In this document: one piece after another, positions 8,431-17,345 of the stretch
How the letters are laid out: each line of letters begins with the position of its first letter
Numbering within the stretch: the first letter of the stretch is position 1
Source: Chitinophaga sp. CF118
GTDB taxonomy: Bacteria; Bacteroidota; Bacteroidia; Chitinophagales; Chitinophagaceae
Assembly: GCF_900112615.1 (NCBI RefSeq)
Contig: NZ_FOMK01000003.1
Coordinates: 124,001-188,000, forward strand
Direction: 5' to 3'
Length of the DNA: 64,000 nt
The notes under the pieces: model-generated
Seen by the model: only the letters and a program-made list of their open reading frames with translations
What the model was told of the DNA's origin: nothing
Databases searched by the model: none
Position numbers and translations under genes: made by a program

Positions 8431-9591
8431 ATGAATAGAAAAAAACTGATAATACCTTTATTGCTCCTGATCATTTTATTACCGTTCTGGATGTGGCTGG
8501 GCTGGATGTTCACGCCTAAAAAAAAGATGGTAATGGCCATTATTGATAAAACAGTATTAACCTCTGGCGGACAAGAACATATATCCCTGAACTGGTTGCT
8601 GAATCATTACAGGCTTACTAAAACATCTTCTAAAAGTTATTCCATCAGCAGGGATTATTTTGGATTCTTCCCTCTTGAAAATGAAAAGTTCAGGCTAAAA
8701 GGATTGGAAAGATTTTCTCCGGAAGAATTGAAGAAATTAAGTGAGGATGCTGATGCTGTTTATTTTACGGATACCTACGGGATATATAAAAATGAATGGT
8801 ATAGTCAAAGCCAGAATACGGAACGGTCAGGAATATTATATGGAGGAATGAGCCAGCAGGATGTAGATTTTCTTCGTAACATGAAAACCAGGCACAAACT
8901 GATACTAACAGAATTCAATACAATTGCTTCTCCAACCAAAGTGGATATACGTGATCAGTTTGAAAAACTCTTTGGACTGTATTGGAGCGGATGGACCGCA
9001 AGGTATTTTAGCAGTTTCGATACAACCGTGAATAAAGAACTTCCCCTCTGGCTGATCCGTAATTATAAAGCCAGACATAATAATACGTGGCCATTTCATA
9101 AAGCGGGTATTGCTTTCGTGAATGATAATGATGTTGTGGTTATACTGGAAGATAGTACGCACCTGACAGATCCTATGCCACATATTCTGACTGCCAGATA
9201 TGGGCAGGATAAGCTTTCTCTACCTTCAGTAATTAAGTATCCCTTCTGGTTCGATATTATGATCCCCGATCTGTCAATCAATCATGCAATATCAAGATTT
9301 GTTATAAGCACTAACAGCAGTGGAGACAACGAATTGAAAACGTACGGAATACCTCAAACTTTTCCCGCAATATTAATGCATAAAAGCACCGATTACCAGT
9401 TCTATTATTTTTCAGGTGATTTTTGCGACAATCCAATAAATCTCACTACTTCCTATTTCATGGGAATCAGTTATTTTAAATGGCTTTTTTATAATGAGGA
9501 AGACCCTTCAGAAAGAGAGAGTTTTTTCTGGAATTTTTATCAGCCTATGATGGCTCATATCCTGTCTGATAAAGCAGCAGAGAAACTCTGA
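8431..9591 (+). CDS. uncharacterised membrane-anchored protein of the polysaccharide locus
   Basis: A 386-residue protein I do not recognise. A positively charged start (MNRKK) and one long hydrophobic segment (residues 6-28) indicate an inner membrane anchor with the rest in the periplasm. The body is globular and rich in aromatic residues; conspicuous segments are DADAVYFTDTYGIYKNEW (about 110-127), KLILTEFNTIASPT (about 155-168) and a C-terminal FYYFSGDFCDNP. The TEFNTIASP stretch looks like a strand-loop of a Rossmann or TIM-type fold, but no catalytic signature is certain. It sits 5 nt after the YaiO gene (one operon) and its stop is 5 nt from that of the convergent LtaS-like gene. Confidence 0.75.
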   Translation: MNRKKLIIPLLLLIILLPFWMWLGWMFTPKKKMVMAIIDKTVLTSGGQEHISLNWLLNHYRLTKTSSKSYSISRDYFGFFPLENEKFRLKGLERFSPEELKKLSEDADAVYFTDTYGIYKNEWYSQSQNTERSGILYGGMSQQDVDFLRNMKTRHKLILTEFNTIASPTKVDIRDQFEKLFGLYWSGWTARYFSSFDTTVNKELPLWLIRNYKARHNNTWPFHKAGIAFVNDNDVVVILEDSTHLTDPMPHILTARYGQDKLSLPSVIKYPFWFDIMIPDLSINHAISRFVISTNSSGDNELKTYGIPQTFPAILMHKSTDYQFYYFSGDFCDNPINLTTSYFMGISYFKWLFYNEEDPSERESFFWNFYQPMMAHILSDKAAEKL

Positions 9592-9596
9592 TACAA

Positions 9597-11669
9597 TTAC
9601 GGACGTTTTTTTGTGTAGTTGTTAATAATTGTATCGGGAATTAATTTTCCGCTTCCATCAATTAGCTTCATATTCCGTTTCCTAAACTGATCAAACGCAT
9701 TTTTCAGCTTGTTTTTCATGTCATCATCCTGAACCGGCAACTCCGATAAATCTGCAGATAACTTGAATAACTGTTCGCCATTCAAATGGTATTCATCCAT
9801 CACAAAATCCAGTAAATCTGTTTTCGTTTGCATCATCGGATAGAAATTTATGCTCTGGAAATTTCTGCTGGTATCCAAACCCTGGCCTATCCAGCTTGCC
9901 AGTGAAGGCTTTTTGATCTGGTAACTGTGTTCCAGAAATGCAAGCAAACTGGGTGTAATATCAAAATGTGAGGAAACCGCACTGATCTGTGCAGTTCGTT
10001 TAAGTAAAGAAGAGTATATAATTAATGGTACATGATAGCGATCTATCTTATCACTCATCGGTATCTCCGGCATCCGGTGGTCGCCGGTTATCAGGAATAT
10101 AGTATTATTAAAATCATGACGTTTCTTATATGTTTCAAAAAAGCTCTTCAAAGCGTCATCAGTATATAATATACTGGCGTATTGTAATTTGTAATCCCTG
10201 TATTCCTGCTTCCTGGAATCATTGAAGCTCAGCTGTGTCATTCTTTCTTCAAAGCGCTGCAGGTACTTTTCTTCCTCATTAATTACAAACGGGTTGTGAG
10301 TCGCAACGGTTAATATAACACTTAACTGAGGTACTGTATCATCGGGGCGGGTAGTTAAATAATGCCTGAATAATTCTTTATCATTATAGCCCCAGGAAAA
10401 GCCATTTACAGCAGGAAGTTTTGTATAACCTGCCGGGAAGGAATGTATATCCTCCAATTCATCAATATGATTTTTTCGCAGGTACATTCCCATATTGTCA
10501 AACTCCGCATCACCACCATAATAAAAAGAGGTTTGATAGCCATTGAAATTTAATAAGTTCAATAAGGATATAGTGTTGGGCATCTGTGAACCTGTTTCCA
10601 GGAATCCATTTTTCTCAAATGGTAGTGATCCAAGTAATGAAGGTAAGACGGCAAAAGTTCTTCCTCCTGCGCTTAAACAATTTTTCCAGTATAAGCTTTT
10701 GCCGGACAGGGAATCTAAAAAGGGAGTAAAATTACCCAGATATGCACCTTCATTGGTAAACGCTCTTCCCAATCCCTCTACAAGTAAAATAACAATATGA
10801 GGAGGAGTAGTGGGTTTTGTGAAAAAGGGAGATAATACATCAGCTGTACTATCCTGATGCAAAAATGGGAAATGGCTTTCATCTACATACCGGAATGAAG
10901 AAGATTTCCCTCCTTTCCCTACAAAATCAATAATGTAATTGTCTGCATATATATCAGTTTCATAACCGGAAGGGTAAAAATAATTATAAGAGGAACTGAA
11001 AAAATAATCGGATTTATTAAGAACAAGGTTATTGGCAAACTCTGTTTTAAGAGCAGGCTGTTCAACCAACCTGAAAATACCGGTTAAAACAAATAATATT
11101 GACAGCAAAGGCAGTAGTTTTGCAACTATAGCAGGAATACGGATTTTTTGTGGAAGCCATTTAAGTAACGAAAATGTGATGGCTGCAAAAAGAATAAACA
11201 ATCCGATAGCCGATAAACTAACCGCGCCGGAAGATCCTACGGTTTGACGGATATCTGAAACAGAATAGCCAAACAGATCAGCTCCCAGTGGTAATAGTGA
11301 TAGATTGAAATATCTGATCAGGAAGAACTGTATGAGTACCGAAAGGATGATAAAGACTATATAAAGTATCCGTGCAGATTTTTCTTTGATAAGAAAAACA
11401 ATGGCAAAAATCAGATATAGTATGGCAAGAGATTTTAACCAGTATATCAGATCATTGATAATAGCCCTGGTAACCATTGCTGCAGCCTGACCCGAAAGGC
11501 CGTGTGTTATTCCATTGAAGATGATTTCAATTAAACTGGTTATTAAAAGAAGGATCAGCCAGATGATAGAAAAGGTGCTGAAGGAAAATGTTGAGTTTAA
11601 AACACGGGTTTTAAGACTGCGATTTGTCTTATTATTTTCCAAGTTATTTCTTTTTATGTTTTGAATCAA
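9597..11669 (-). CDS. LTA synthase-like sulfatase-superfamily membrane phosphotransferase
   Basis: A 690-residue protein with about five N-terminal membrane segments (residues 30-200) and a large extracytoplasmic alkaline-phosphatase-fold domain (from about 288). E298 in HIVILLVEGLG and T338 in AGGRTFAVLPSLLGSLP match the metal ligand and threonine nucleophile of LtaS/OpgB/EptA-type enzymes; the late metal motif is LITGDHRMPE. Such enzymes transfer phosphoglycerol or phosphoethanolamine from phospholipid to glycans. The start is a TTG inside the glycosyltransferase gene (26-nt overlap); another TTG at 11642 lies one base after the glycosyltransferase stop and is an equally plausible start. 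It is the last gene of the four-gene minus-strand operon. Confidence 0.87.
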   Translation of the reverse strand: MIQNIKRNNLENNKTNRSLKTRVLNSTFSFSTFSIIWLILLLITSLIEIIFNGITHGLSGQAAAMVTRAIINDLIYWLKSLAILYLIFAIVFLIKEKSARILYIVFIILSVLIQFFLIRYFNLSLLPLGADLFGYSVSDIRQTVGSSGAVSLSAIGLFILFAAITFSLLKWLPQKIRIPAIVAKLLPLLSILFVLTGIFRLVEQPALKTEFANNLVLNKSDYFFSSSYNYFYPSGYETDIYADNYIIDFVGKGGKSSSFRYVDESHFPFLHQDSTADVLSPFFTKPTTPPHIVILLVEGLGRAFTNEGAYLGNFTPFLDSLSGKSLYWKNCLSAGGRTFAVLPSLLGSLPFEKNGFLETGSQMPNTISLLNLLNFNGYQTSFYYGGDAEFDNMGMYLRKNHIDELEDIHSFPAGYTKLPAVNGFSWGYNDKELFRHYLTTRPDDTVPQLSVILTVATHNPFVINEEEKYLQRFEERMTQLSFNDSRKQEYRDYKLQYASILYTDDALKSFFETYKKRHDFNNTIFLITGDHRMPEIPMSDKIDRYHVPLIIYSSLLKRTAQISAVSSHFDITPSLLAFLEHSYQIKKPSLASWIGQGLDTSRNFQSINFYPMMQTKTDLLDFVMDEYHLNGEQLFKLSADLSELPVQDDDMKNKLKNAFDQFRKRNMKLIDGSGKLIPDTIINNYTKKRP

Positions 11670-13074
11670 ATCCCTCTCTTGTCATTTCACCCCATGAATT
11701 TTTATTCCTTAACAGGTCTATATTACCCTGTATAGCAGACCATACTACAAAAGGGTGGAAGATAAAAGGTTCAATCATGGCAGTAAGTACAAGCTTGAAT
11801 ATGTCCCTGTTATTATTATATTGGTTATAGGTTAATACTTCCATCAGGATTGCAAAAACAGAATATAAAAATCCAAAACTGAAAATTAGTATTGCCAGAA
11901 CTAAAAAAAATGACCAGTTTACTATTCCCAGCATACAGCATATAAGAAAAGTTAAAAAGCCAATAAATTCAACCAGTGGTGCCAGAAACTCGAAAAAGAA
12001 CCAGTAGGGATAACTTAACATTCCTAATAATCCATACTTTGGATTGAAGAACATTACCTTGTGCAAAAGAAGTGTCTCAATGGTACCGCGTGTCCACCGG
12101 TTGCGTTGTCTGCCCAGGATTTTATATGATGAAGGGGCTTCCGTCCAGCATAAAGGGTCGGGTATAAAACTAACTTTATATGGCTGTTTCAATTCTTCCA
12201 TCAAACGGCGCATTCTTACTACGAGTTCCATATCCTCGCCAACAGTGTTATGATTATATCCACCAGCTTTGATAACAATTTCTTTATCAAAAGCCCCAAA
12301 AGCTCCTGATATTAGTAACAGCCCGTTAAGCCGACTCCAGGCCATTCTTCCCAGTAAGAAGGCCCTGATATACTCAAGGGTTTGTATCCTTGGTAATAAT
12401 TTTTCGGGCAACCTCACTTTAACAAGTTTGCCACTTTCAATTTCACAACTGTTTGCAATTCTGATCACGCCGCCTGTAGCAATTATCCGTTTGCTGGTTT
12501 GCTCCATAAAAGGTTTCGCGAGCTTGAGAATAGCATCTTGTTCTAAAACACAATCCACATCGATGCAAACAATATAATTATTTGAAGCAATATTCACTCC
12601 TACATTAAGCGCATCTGCTTTGCCTCCGTTTTCTTTATCAACGACGGTTAGCTTTCGATAAACTTTATTGTGACTCTTGTATACGCCGCGTATTTTTTTA
12701 GTTGATATCTGATCGTTATAGAAATAATTAATCTGGAATAGATCGTAGGCTAGTATGAGTTTTGATAATGTATCGTCTTTGCTGCCATCATTAATTATAA
12801 TCAGTTCCAGGTTGTTGTAATGAATGGAAAGCAGAGAACGTACATTTTCTGTTATAGTCGCCCCCTCATTATAGGCGGGTGCCAGAATGCTGATAGTGGG
12901 GGCTTCTGTAGAGCCGGCAAGCAATCGATAATCTGTAAAACTGTTCTTGTTTAAGTACCTTTTAATTTCATCAACAGAATATACGCCTATTAAAATATAG
13001 CAGAGTAACAGCAGTAATGAATAACCAAGCATACTATAAGTGAGTGCGTCAAAAATTAATGTTTGCCAGTTCAT
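11644..13074 (-). CDS. GT2 glycosyltransferase, PgaC/BcsA-like processive synthase
   Basis: About 476 residues from the ATG at 13074 (a TTG nine bases earlier is also in frame). One N-terminal membrane helix pair, a cytoplasmic GT-A domain and about four C-terminal membrane helices. Catalytic motifs are all present: SILAPAYNEGAT, the DVD metal site (D172, D174 from this start), GEDME (E280-D281) and QRNRW (323-327), the QxxRW motif of processive beta-glycan synthases such as poly-N-acetylglucosamine synthase PgaC. It should polymerise and thread a polysaccharide across the inner membrane. It overlaps the HEAT-repeat gene by 26 nt and the LtaS-like gene by 26 nt, so the three are tightly coupled. 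Confidence 0.9.
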   Translation of the reverse strand: MNWQTLIFDALTYSMLGYSLLLLLCYILIGVYSVDEIKRYLNKNSFTDYRLLAGSTEAPTISILAPAYNEGATITENVRSLLSIHYNNLELIIINDGSKDDTLSKLILAYDLFQINYFYNDQISTKKIRGVYKSHNKVYRKLTVVDKENGGKADALNVGVNIASNNYIVCIDVDCVLEQDAILKLAKPFMEQTSKRIIATGGVIRIANSCEIESGKLVKVRLPEKLLPRIQTLEYIRAFLLGRMAWSRLNGLLLISGAFGAFDKEIVIKAGGYNHNTVGEDMELVVRMRRLMEELKQPYKVSFIPDPLCWTEAPSSYKILGRQRNRWTRGTIETLLLHKVMFFNPKYGLLGMLSYPYWFFFEFLAPLVEFIGFLTFLICCMLGIVNWSFFLVLAILIFSFGFLYSVFAILMEVLTYNQYNNNRDIFKLVLTAMIEPFIFHPFVVWSAIQGNIDLLRNKNSWGEMTREGFDSKHKKK

Positions 13075-14182
13075 ATTTTTCAATTTCTCCTTTAATTTGC
13101 ATCATCATCTCTGCCCATGGAGCCTCTTTTATCCGGGGAAATTTTTCAAGTGCCTGTAGTTTTTGATCACTGATGGTTGCAATCGTGCGTATCAGTGTTA
13201 ATCTTAGTTCATTATTATCATTATCAAGATAATCAAACATAAAAGTTACATCCCGCTCAGTACCAATAGTCTGAAGTACCTTGAGAATTGCAATCTGATT
13301 ATGATGTGTTTCAAACGCAAATCTTTTCTTTAGGCCATCCGTTGTATGTTCGGTATATATTTCATTCAGGGTTTGAATGGCACGCAACCGTACTCTCGGC
13401 TCTTCATGATCCATGCAGGCCATGATATTGTCATGAATATTAAAAAGATGATTATTACTGGCAATCCGCATTGCAAATATAATTACACTGTAGTTTGCTG
13501 ATTGAAGCCAGGATTCAATATTCACGAATGATTGATTCTCCTGGAAATTAGATAATTCGTGCAGCAATTTTATCTGTTGCCAGTCAGATACAGGATATGT
13601 AACCGTATCCAGAAAAAGAAGTCCTTTATAGCCCTGAAGCTTTACGATGGCGGCTTGTGCTTCAATGCGCACTAATTCGTTAGGGTGATCTGCATAAGGG
13701 ATTATTATATCTACATAATCCCGCATTTCCATAATCGCCAGTTCCTGCAGGCCCTTTGCTTTGATATGCCAATAACGGCTATCTGTATTTAGCAATGCAT
13801 GTTTTTCCAGGTGTAACTCCTCATACATCTGCTTAAGCCGTTCTGCTGATGCTCCTGAAATATTCTTTCTGGCGCTGAGAATTTCTGCTGTTAGAATTCT
13901 TCTGAAGTTTGCATCCCGCACCAGCTTATATCCCTTGTAACGTGGTTTATCAGTGTTATTTTGTTCTTCATCAGAGAATAATACTCTCTGAATTAAATTG
14001 TCCGCAACATTTTTTCTTTTAATATCTTTTTTCCTTTTCCGGTTTTTAATAGAGATATATACACCTATAAAGGCTATCGCCAATATCATGAGAACAAGGC
14101 ACACTATAATAACTATATAGAGGTAATGGATGGCTGGGAAATGGCCTGTCAGTTGATGAGTGAACTTAATTCCCAGTAACAT
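13049..14182 (-). CDS. HEAT-repeat membrane protein
   Basis: A 377-residue protein with one membrane segment (residues about 18-43, YLYIVIIVCLVLMILAIAFIGVYI) followed by a basic cytoplasmic stretch (KNRKRKKDIKRK). From about residue 95 to the end it is helical with HEAT-type repeats (HPNELVRIEAQAAIVKLQGY, HEEPRVRLRAIQTLNEIY, DNNELRLTLIRTIATI). Repeats of this sort act as protein scaffolds; here it probably docks the response regulator or the synthase at the membrane. It lies between the response regulator (5-nt gap) and the glycosyltransferase (26-nt overlap). No enzymatic motif was seen. Confidence 0.85.
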   Translation of the reverse strand: MLLGIKFTHQLTGHFPAIHYLYIVIIVCLVLMILAIAFIGVYISIKNRKRKKDIKRKNVADNLIQRVLFSDEEQNNTDKPRYKGYKLVRDANFRRILTAEILSARKNISGASAERLKQMYEELHLEKHALLNTDSRYWHIKAKGLQELAIMEMRDYVDIIIPYADHPNELVRIEAQAAIVKLQGYKGLLFLDTVTYPVSDWQQIKLLHELSNFQENQSFVNIESWLQSANYSVIIFAMRIASNNHLFNIHDNIMACMDHEEPRVRLRAIQTLNEIYTEHTTDGLKKRFAFETHHNQIAILKVLQTIGTERDVTFMFDYLDNDNNELRLTLIRTIATISDQKLQALEKFPRIKEAPWAEMMMQIKGEIEKYELANINF

Positions 14183-14187
14183 ATAAC

Positions 14188-14556
14188 CTATATTTTAACC
14201 GGAATAGCAAATCTCTTTACACGTATGGAGAGTTCTACAGGACTAAATGGCTTGGTGATGTAATCGTCTGCACCTAATTGAAAAGCTTCCAGCACCACAT
14301 TTTCCTGTCCCATACCTGATATTACGATAACATGCATCCTATCAGGATATTTTTCTTTAACAGCACTGGTAATTTCCAGTCCCGATGCAAATGGCATCAT
14401 AATATCTGTAATAACCAGATCCGGCAACAATTCATCGATTTTGCGCAATGCTTCACGTCCGTCCTGTGTGGCAATCACTTCATGACCATCTTTTCTTAAC
14501 CGGAATTCTAATGTTTTAAGAATTAACTGATCGTCTTCGGCTACGAGAATTCTCAT
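14188..14556 (-). CDS. single-domain response regulator (CheY-like)
   Basis: A 122-residue receiver domain without an output domain. Acidic pair D8-D9, phospho-acceptor D51 in DLVITDIMMP, S80 in the switch position and K102 in DDYITKPFSP are all intact, so it should be phosphorylated. It is the first gene of the operon with the HEAT-repeat protein, PgaC-like synthase and LtaS-like enzyme, so it probably gates polysaccharide synthesis through a protein contact and not through DNA binding. No histidine kinase lies in this locus; the partner kinase is encoded elsewhere. Confidence 0.9.
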   Translation of the reverse strand: MRILVAEDDQLILKTLEFRLRKDGHEVIATQDGREALRKIDELLPDLVITDIMMPFASGLEITSAVKEKYPDRMHVIVISGMGQENVVLEAFQLGADDYITKPFSPVELSIRVKRFAIPVKI

Positions 14557-14974
14557 TGGAGTTATTTTATTAAGTTATCCTTACTTTATTTACTGGCTTT
14601 ACTATGATCCTTAATGTGCAAATTGAATGGGATTAGGTGAAGGAATCTATAGACGCCAGTTTTTCGTTTGGGGCTGTAAGTATTCATATATTGACTTATG
14701 CTGGAAATGTGTTTTTCATATAACGCATTGGTTTTTTTGAATATGGATTTACTTAAAGTTATAACAAACTTACGCCAACAATGTTTTGTTTCCATAAAAT
14801 CGAAAAACTATATTTATTTCATGTTTTATATAAAATATTGAACTTTATGGACTTATTATTGTTGCAAGGCATTATTCCAGTGAAAATGCTTAAGCATGTT
14901 CATCCGCAATATCAAATCTGAATACAATACATTTTCTTAATATTGCAGACAAAACCATTACTTTAAGATTGCTT
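14557..14974. other. 418-nt divergent intergenic region, no gene seen
   Basis: AT-rich spacer between the response regulator operon (minus) and the Crp/Fnr gene (plus). An open frame of about 69 codons on the minus strand (14586-14795) has a coding-unlike composition and no recognisable motif. The only structure noticed is the AT palindrome TTTTATATAAAA at 14824-14835. Promoters of both flanking units must be here, but no clear TAnnTTTG element was identified. Confidence 0.5.
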
Positions 14975-15556
14975 ATGTTCGAACGGATTGACCAGTTTGT
15001 AGCCAGGGATATACAATTAACACCTGAAGAGCTGGAGGTGTTTCATTCCCTGCTACAGTTCAGAAAGGTAAAGAAGAAACATTTCCTGTTAAAGGAAGGA
15101 GAGGTGTGTGACTTTGAGGCCTACATCCTGAAAGGCTGTATACGTACTTATTATATTGACAAAGAAGGAGTGGAAACAATTCTGATGTTTGCAGTGGAAG
15201 ACTGGTGGGTAAGCGATCTGACCAGCTTCTCGGAGCGGAAACCCTCTATGCAGTTTATTGAAACGCTGGAAGACTGTGAACTCCTGATGATCAACTACGA
15301 AGACAAAGCTACCCTTTTTGAGAAGGTGCCCCGTTTCGAAAGGTTGTTCCGGCACCTGGTACAGCGCTCATTAGGTGTGTTGCAACAGCGGTTCTATGCA
15401 AATGTGTCACAGACAGCAGAAGAAAGATACCTGGCATTTATTGAGAAGTACCCGCAAATTGTGCAGCGTGTACCCCAGCATCAGATTGCCAGGTATATCG
15501 GTGTTTCTCCTGAATTCTTAAGTAAAGTGAAAAGTTCGCTCTATAAAAAGGGCTAA
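14975..15556 (+). CDS. Crp/Fnr-family transcriptional regulator
   Basis: About 193 residues from the ATG at 14975 (a TTG two codons earlier is also open). An N-terminal cyclic-nucleotide-binding-type jelly roll (residues about 20-125, FLLKEGEVCDFEAYILKGCIRTYY) is followed by a long dimer helix and a C-terminal helix-turn-helix (VPQHQIARYIGVSPEFLSKVKSSL). It lacks the FNR cysteine cluster and the exact cAMP-binding motif, as is usual for the many Bacteroidota Crp-like regulators of unknown ligand. Its stop overlaps by 4 nt the stop of the convergent esterase gene that ends the pirin/nitroreductase operon, which makes that operon a possible target. Confidence 0.88.
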   Translation: MFERIDQFVARDIQLTPEELEVFHSLLQFRKVKKKHFLLKEGEVCDFEAYILKGCIRTYYIDKEGVETILMFAVEDWWVSDLTSFSERKPSMQFIETLEDCELLMINYEDKATLFEKVPRFERLFRHLVQRSLGVLQQRFYANVSQTAEERYLAFIEKYPQIVQRVPQHQIARYIGVSPEFLSKVKSSLYKKG

Positions 15557-16173
15557 TTGTTGAAGACCAGTTTATTCGCCAGCGTTATTTCATCCTGACT
15601 AACAGTATGTCCCATATTAGGATATACCTTTACGGTTACTGCCGCATTCATTTGTTGTAAAATCATCTCACTTGCCAATACTCTTTCTACGGGTACGTGC
15701 GGATCAGGATTGCTGGTACCGATAAATATTGGTGTACCTCCAAAATCTCCGGTATAATTTTCGGGATAGATTTTGTCGCCTATCAATCCACCGGTAAATG
15801 CAACTGCTCCTCCGTATTTAGTAGCATTCCTGGTTACAAATTCAAGTGTTAAACAGGCGCCCTGTGAAAAGCCCAGGAAATAAATGTTCTCCGGAGCGAT
15901 GCCTTGTGCAATTACATCTGCTGTGATCTCCTTTAATACTGAAAGGGCAGCAGATAAATAAGGTTCGTTCTGTACCGGAGCAGACATAAACGAATAGGGG
16001 TACCAGGTACCACCATTTGCCTGTGGAGCTATCAGTGCAAAATCTTTTACATCCAGGTAGTTGGCCAGGGAAAGAATGTCTTCCGCACTGGCACCACGTC
16101 CGTGGATCATGATCAGTACTTTTTTAGCTGCTTTTATTTCTTTTCCTGCCGCAACTATATTCTTTGTATGCAT
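15553..16173 (-). CDS. alpha/beta-hydrolase, phospholipase/carboxylesterase family
   Basis: About 206 residues from the ATG at 16173 (MHTKNIVAAG); a longer frame to 16251 runs into the preceding GNAT gene and is not family-like. The nucleophile elbow is GFSQGACLTLEF, the oxyanion region is LIMIHGRGASAEDIL, the acid lies in SNPDPHVPVE and the catalytic His in YPNMGHTVSQDE. This is the esterase/dienelactone-hydrolase-like group that cleaves carboxyl ester or thioester bonds of small molecules. Last gene of the six-gene minus-strand operon, one base after the GNAT stop. Confidence 0.88.
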   Translation of the reverse strand: MHTKNIVAAGKEIKAAKKVLIMIHGRGASAEDILSLANYLDVKDFALIAPQANGGTWYPYSFMSAPVQNEPYLSAALSVLKEITADVIAQGIAPENIYFLGFSQGACLTLEFVTRNATKYGGAVAFTGGLIGDKIYPENYTGDFGGTPIFIGTSNPDPHVPVERVLASEMILQQMNAAVTVKVYPNMGHTVSQDEITLANKLVFNN

Positions 16174-16174
16174 G

Positions 16175-16477
16175 TTATTCTCCTGTTTCTTTTTGCCAGA
16201 TATCGGCGTACGTATCCGGGTGTTTTTTAAATTGTGCATGTACATAAACACAACGAGGAATCACCATCAGGTGGTGTTCACGGGCATATGTTACCATAGC
16301 TTCAAGTAATTTCATGGCAAGGCCTTTGCCTTCAGCCTGTGGCGATATCTCTGTATGGAATACGGTCAGGTTTTTATCAGATACTCCTATCACCATTTCT
16401 CCCATCTGCTCACCATTCTGCATTAAATAAAAAGCACCGTGATTCTTTTGATTAAGTCTTAATGTTACTTCGTCCAT
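16175..16477 (-). CDS. small GNAT N-acetyltransferase (NATD1/YjdJ type)
   Basis: About 100 residues from the ATG at 16477 (MDEVTLRLNQKNHGAFYL); the longer frame to 16513 overlaps the pirin gene. The compact single-domain fold shows HTEISPQAEGKGLAMKLLEAM as acetyl-CoA-binding motif A and PRCVYVHAQFKKHPDTYADI as the family-typical C-terminus. Such proteins are half-length GNATs conserved from bacteria to animals; substrates are unknown. It lies between a pirin gene (7-nt gap) and the esterase gene (1-nt gap) in the stress-like operon. Confidence 0.85.
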   Translation of the reverse strand: MDEVTLRLNQKNHGAFYLMQNGEQMGEMVIGVSDKNLTVFHTEISPQAEGKGLAMKLLEAMVTYAREHHLMVIPRCVYVHAQFKKHPDTYADIWQKETGE

Positions 16478-16484
16478 AGGTATA

Positions 16485-17345
16485 TTAGTAATCAAGTGTT
16501 CCGAAAACTCCATTTTTGTAATCTTCTATTGCCTGATCAGTTTCTTCCTTTGTATTCATTACAAAGTTGTCTTTCGCCGCTACCGGCTCATCGATCACCT
16601 GTGCAGAAAGAAAAAGGATCTGACTGTCTTCGTTGGCTGCAATGGAAAACAGGCTGCCTTCTCTTTTAAAAACAACTAAATTATGTTCTGCCACAGGAGT
16701 GATTTCATCTATTGTTACGCGGCCGTGTACCACATACAATAGTGTCCAGTAGTCTTCCGTTACTTCAAATTCTACTTCTTTGCCGTTGGCTATTTCTCCT
16801 ACAGCAGTAATCACCGGTGTAAAAGAAATATTGACTGGTCCTGTTTTGCCATCGAAGGTTCCGCTTACTAAACGGATGTTCACACCGTCCTGTTCCAGGA
16901 TCTTAGGCATCTCTTCTTTATGGATGAACTGATAGCGGGGATCATCCCATTTATGTACCGCAGGAACATTCACCCACAACTGCAAAAGTTCAATGTTTCC
17001 ACCATTCTTATGTAGTTCATCCGATGGCCCTTCACTATGAAGTATTCCTTTCCCGGCAAACATCCATTGCGCATCTCCGGCATTGATGATCTGGTCATTC
17101 CCAGTACTGTCTTTATGATGCGCCTGCCCCTGCAGCTGGAAGGTAACCGGTGCAAATCCCCTGTGAGGGTGTGGATGAAGACGGTTATCCGAGCCTGGTG
17201 TTATCATAGCCGGACCACCATGATGCAATACGATAAATGGATTTGCAAATCTGAAATCAGGATGGGGAAGGGGTTGTAATACCTTCTCTGTAGGAGTAAT
17301 ATTTTTCTCCTTTCCTGCCAGGATATGCGCAATATTCTTCTTCAT
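16485..17345 (-). CDS. pirin family protein (first copy)
   Basis: A 286-residue bicupin. Metal-site residues are visible in the N-terminal cupin: HHGGPAMITPGSDNRLHPHPHRGFAPVTFQLQG and later HSEGPSDE. Pirins bind Fe(II) or similar metals and some act as quercetin dioxygenases or redox-sensing cofactors. It overlaps by 4 nt (ATGA) the preceding pseudo-receiver gene, so the two are made together. A second, different pirin (239 residues) opens the same operon. Confidence 0.9.
   Translation of the reverse strand: MKKNIAHILAGKEKNITPTEKVLQPLPHPDFRFANPFIVLHHGGPAMITPGSDNRLHPHPHRGFAPVTFQLQGQAHHKDSTGNDQIINAGDAQWMFAGKGILHSEGPSDELHKNGGNIELLQLWVNVPAVHKWDDPRYQFIHKEEMPKILEQDGVNIRLVSGTFDGKTGPVNISFTPVITAVGEIANGKEVEFEVTEDYWTLLYVVHGRVTIDEITPVAEHNLVVFKREGSLFSIAANEDSQILFLSAQVIDEPVAAKDNFVMNTKEETDQAIEDYKNGVFGTLDY

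Noticed and set aside
14586..14795. 69-codon minus-strand frame upstream of the response regulator gene
   Set aside because: Composition is Lys/Ser/His-rich without domain pattern and it occupies the region where the operon promoter must lie.
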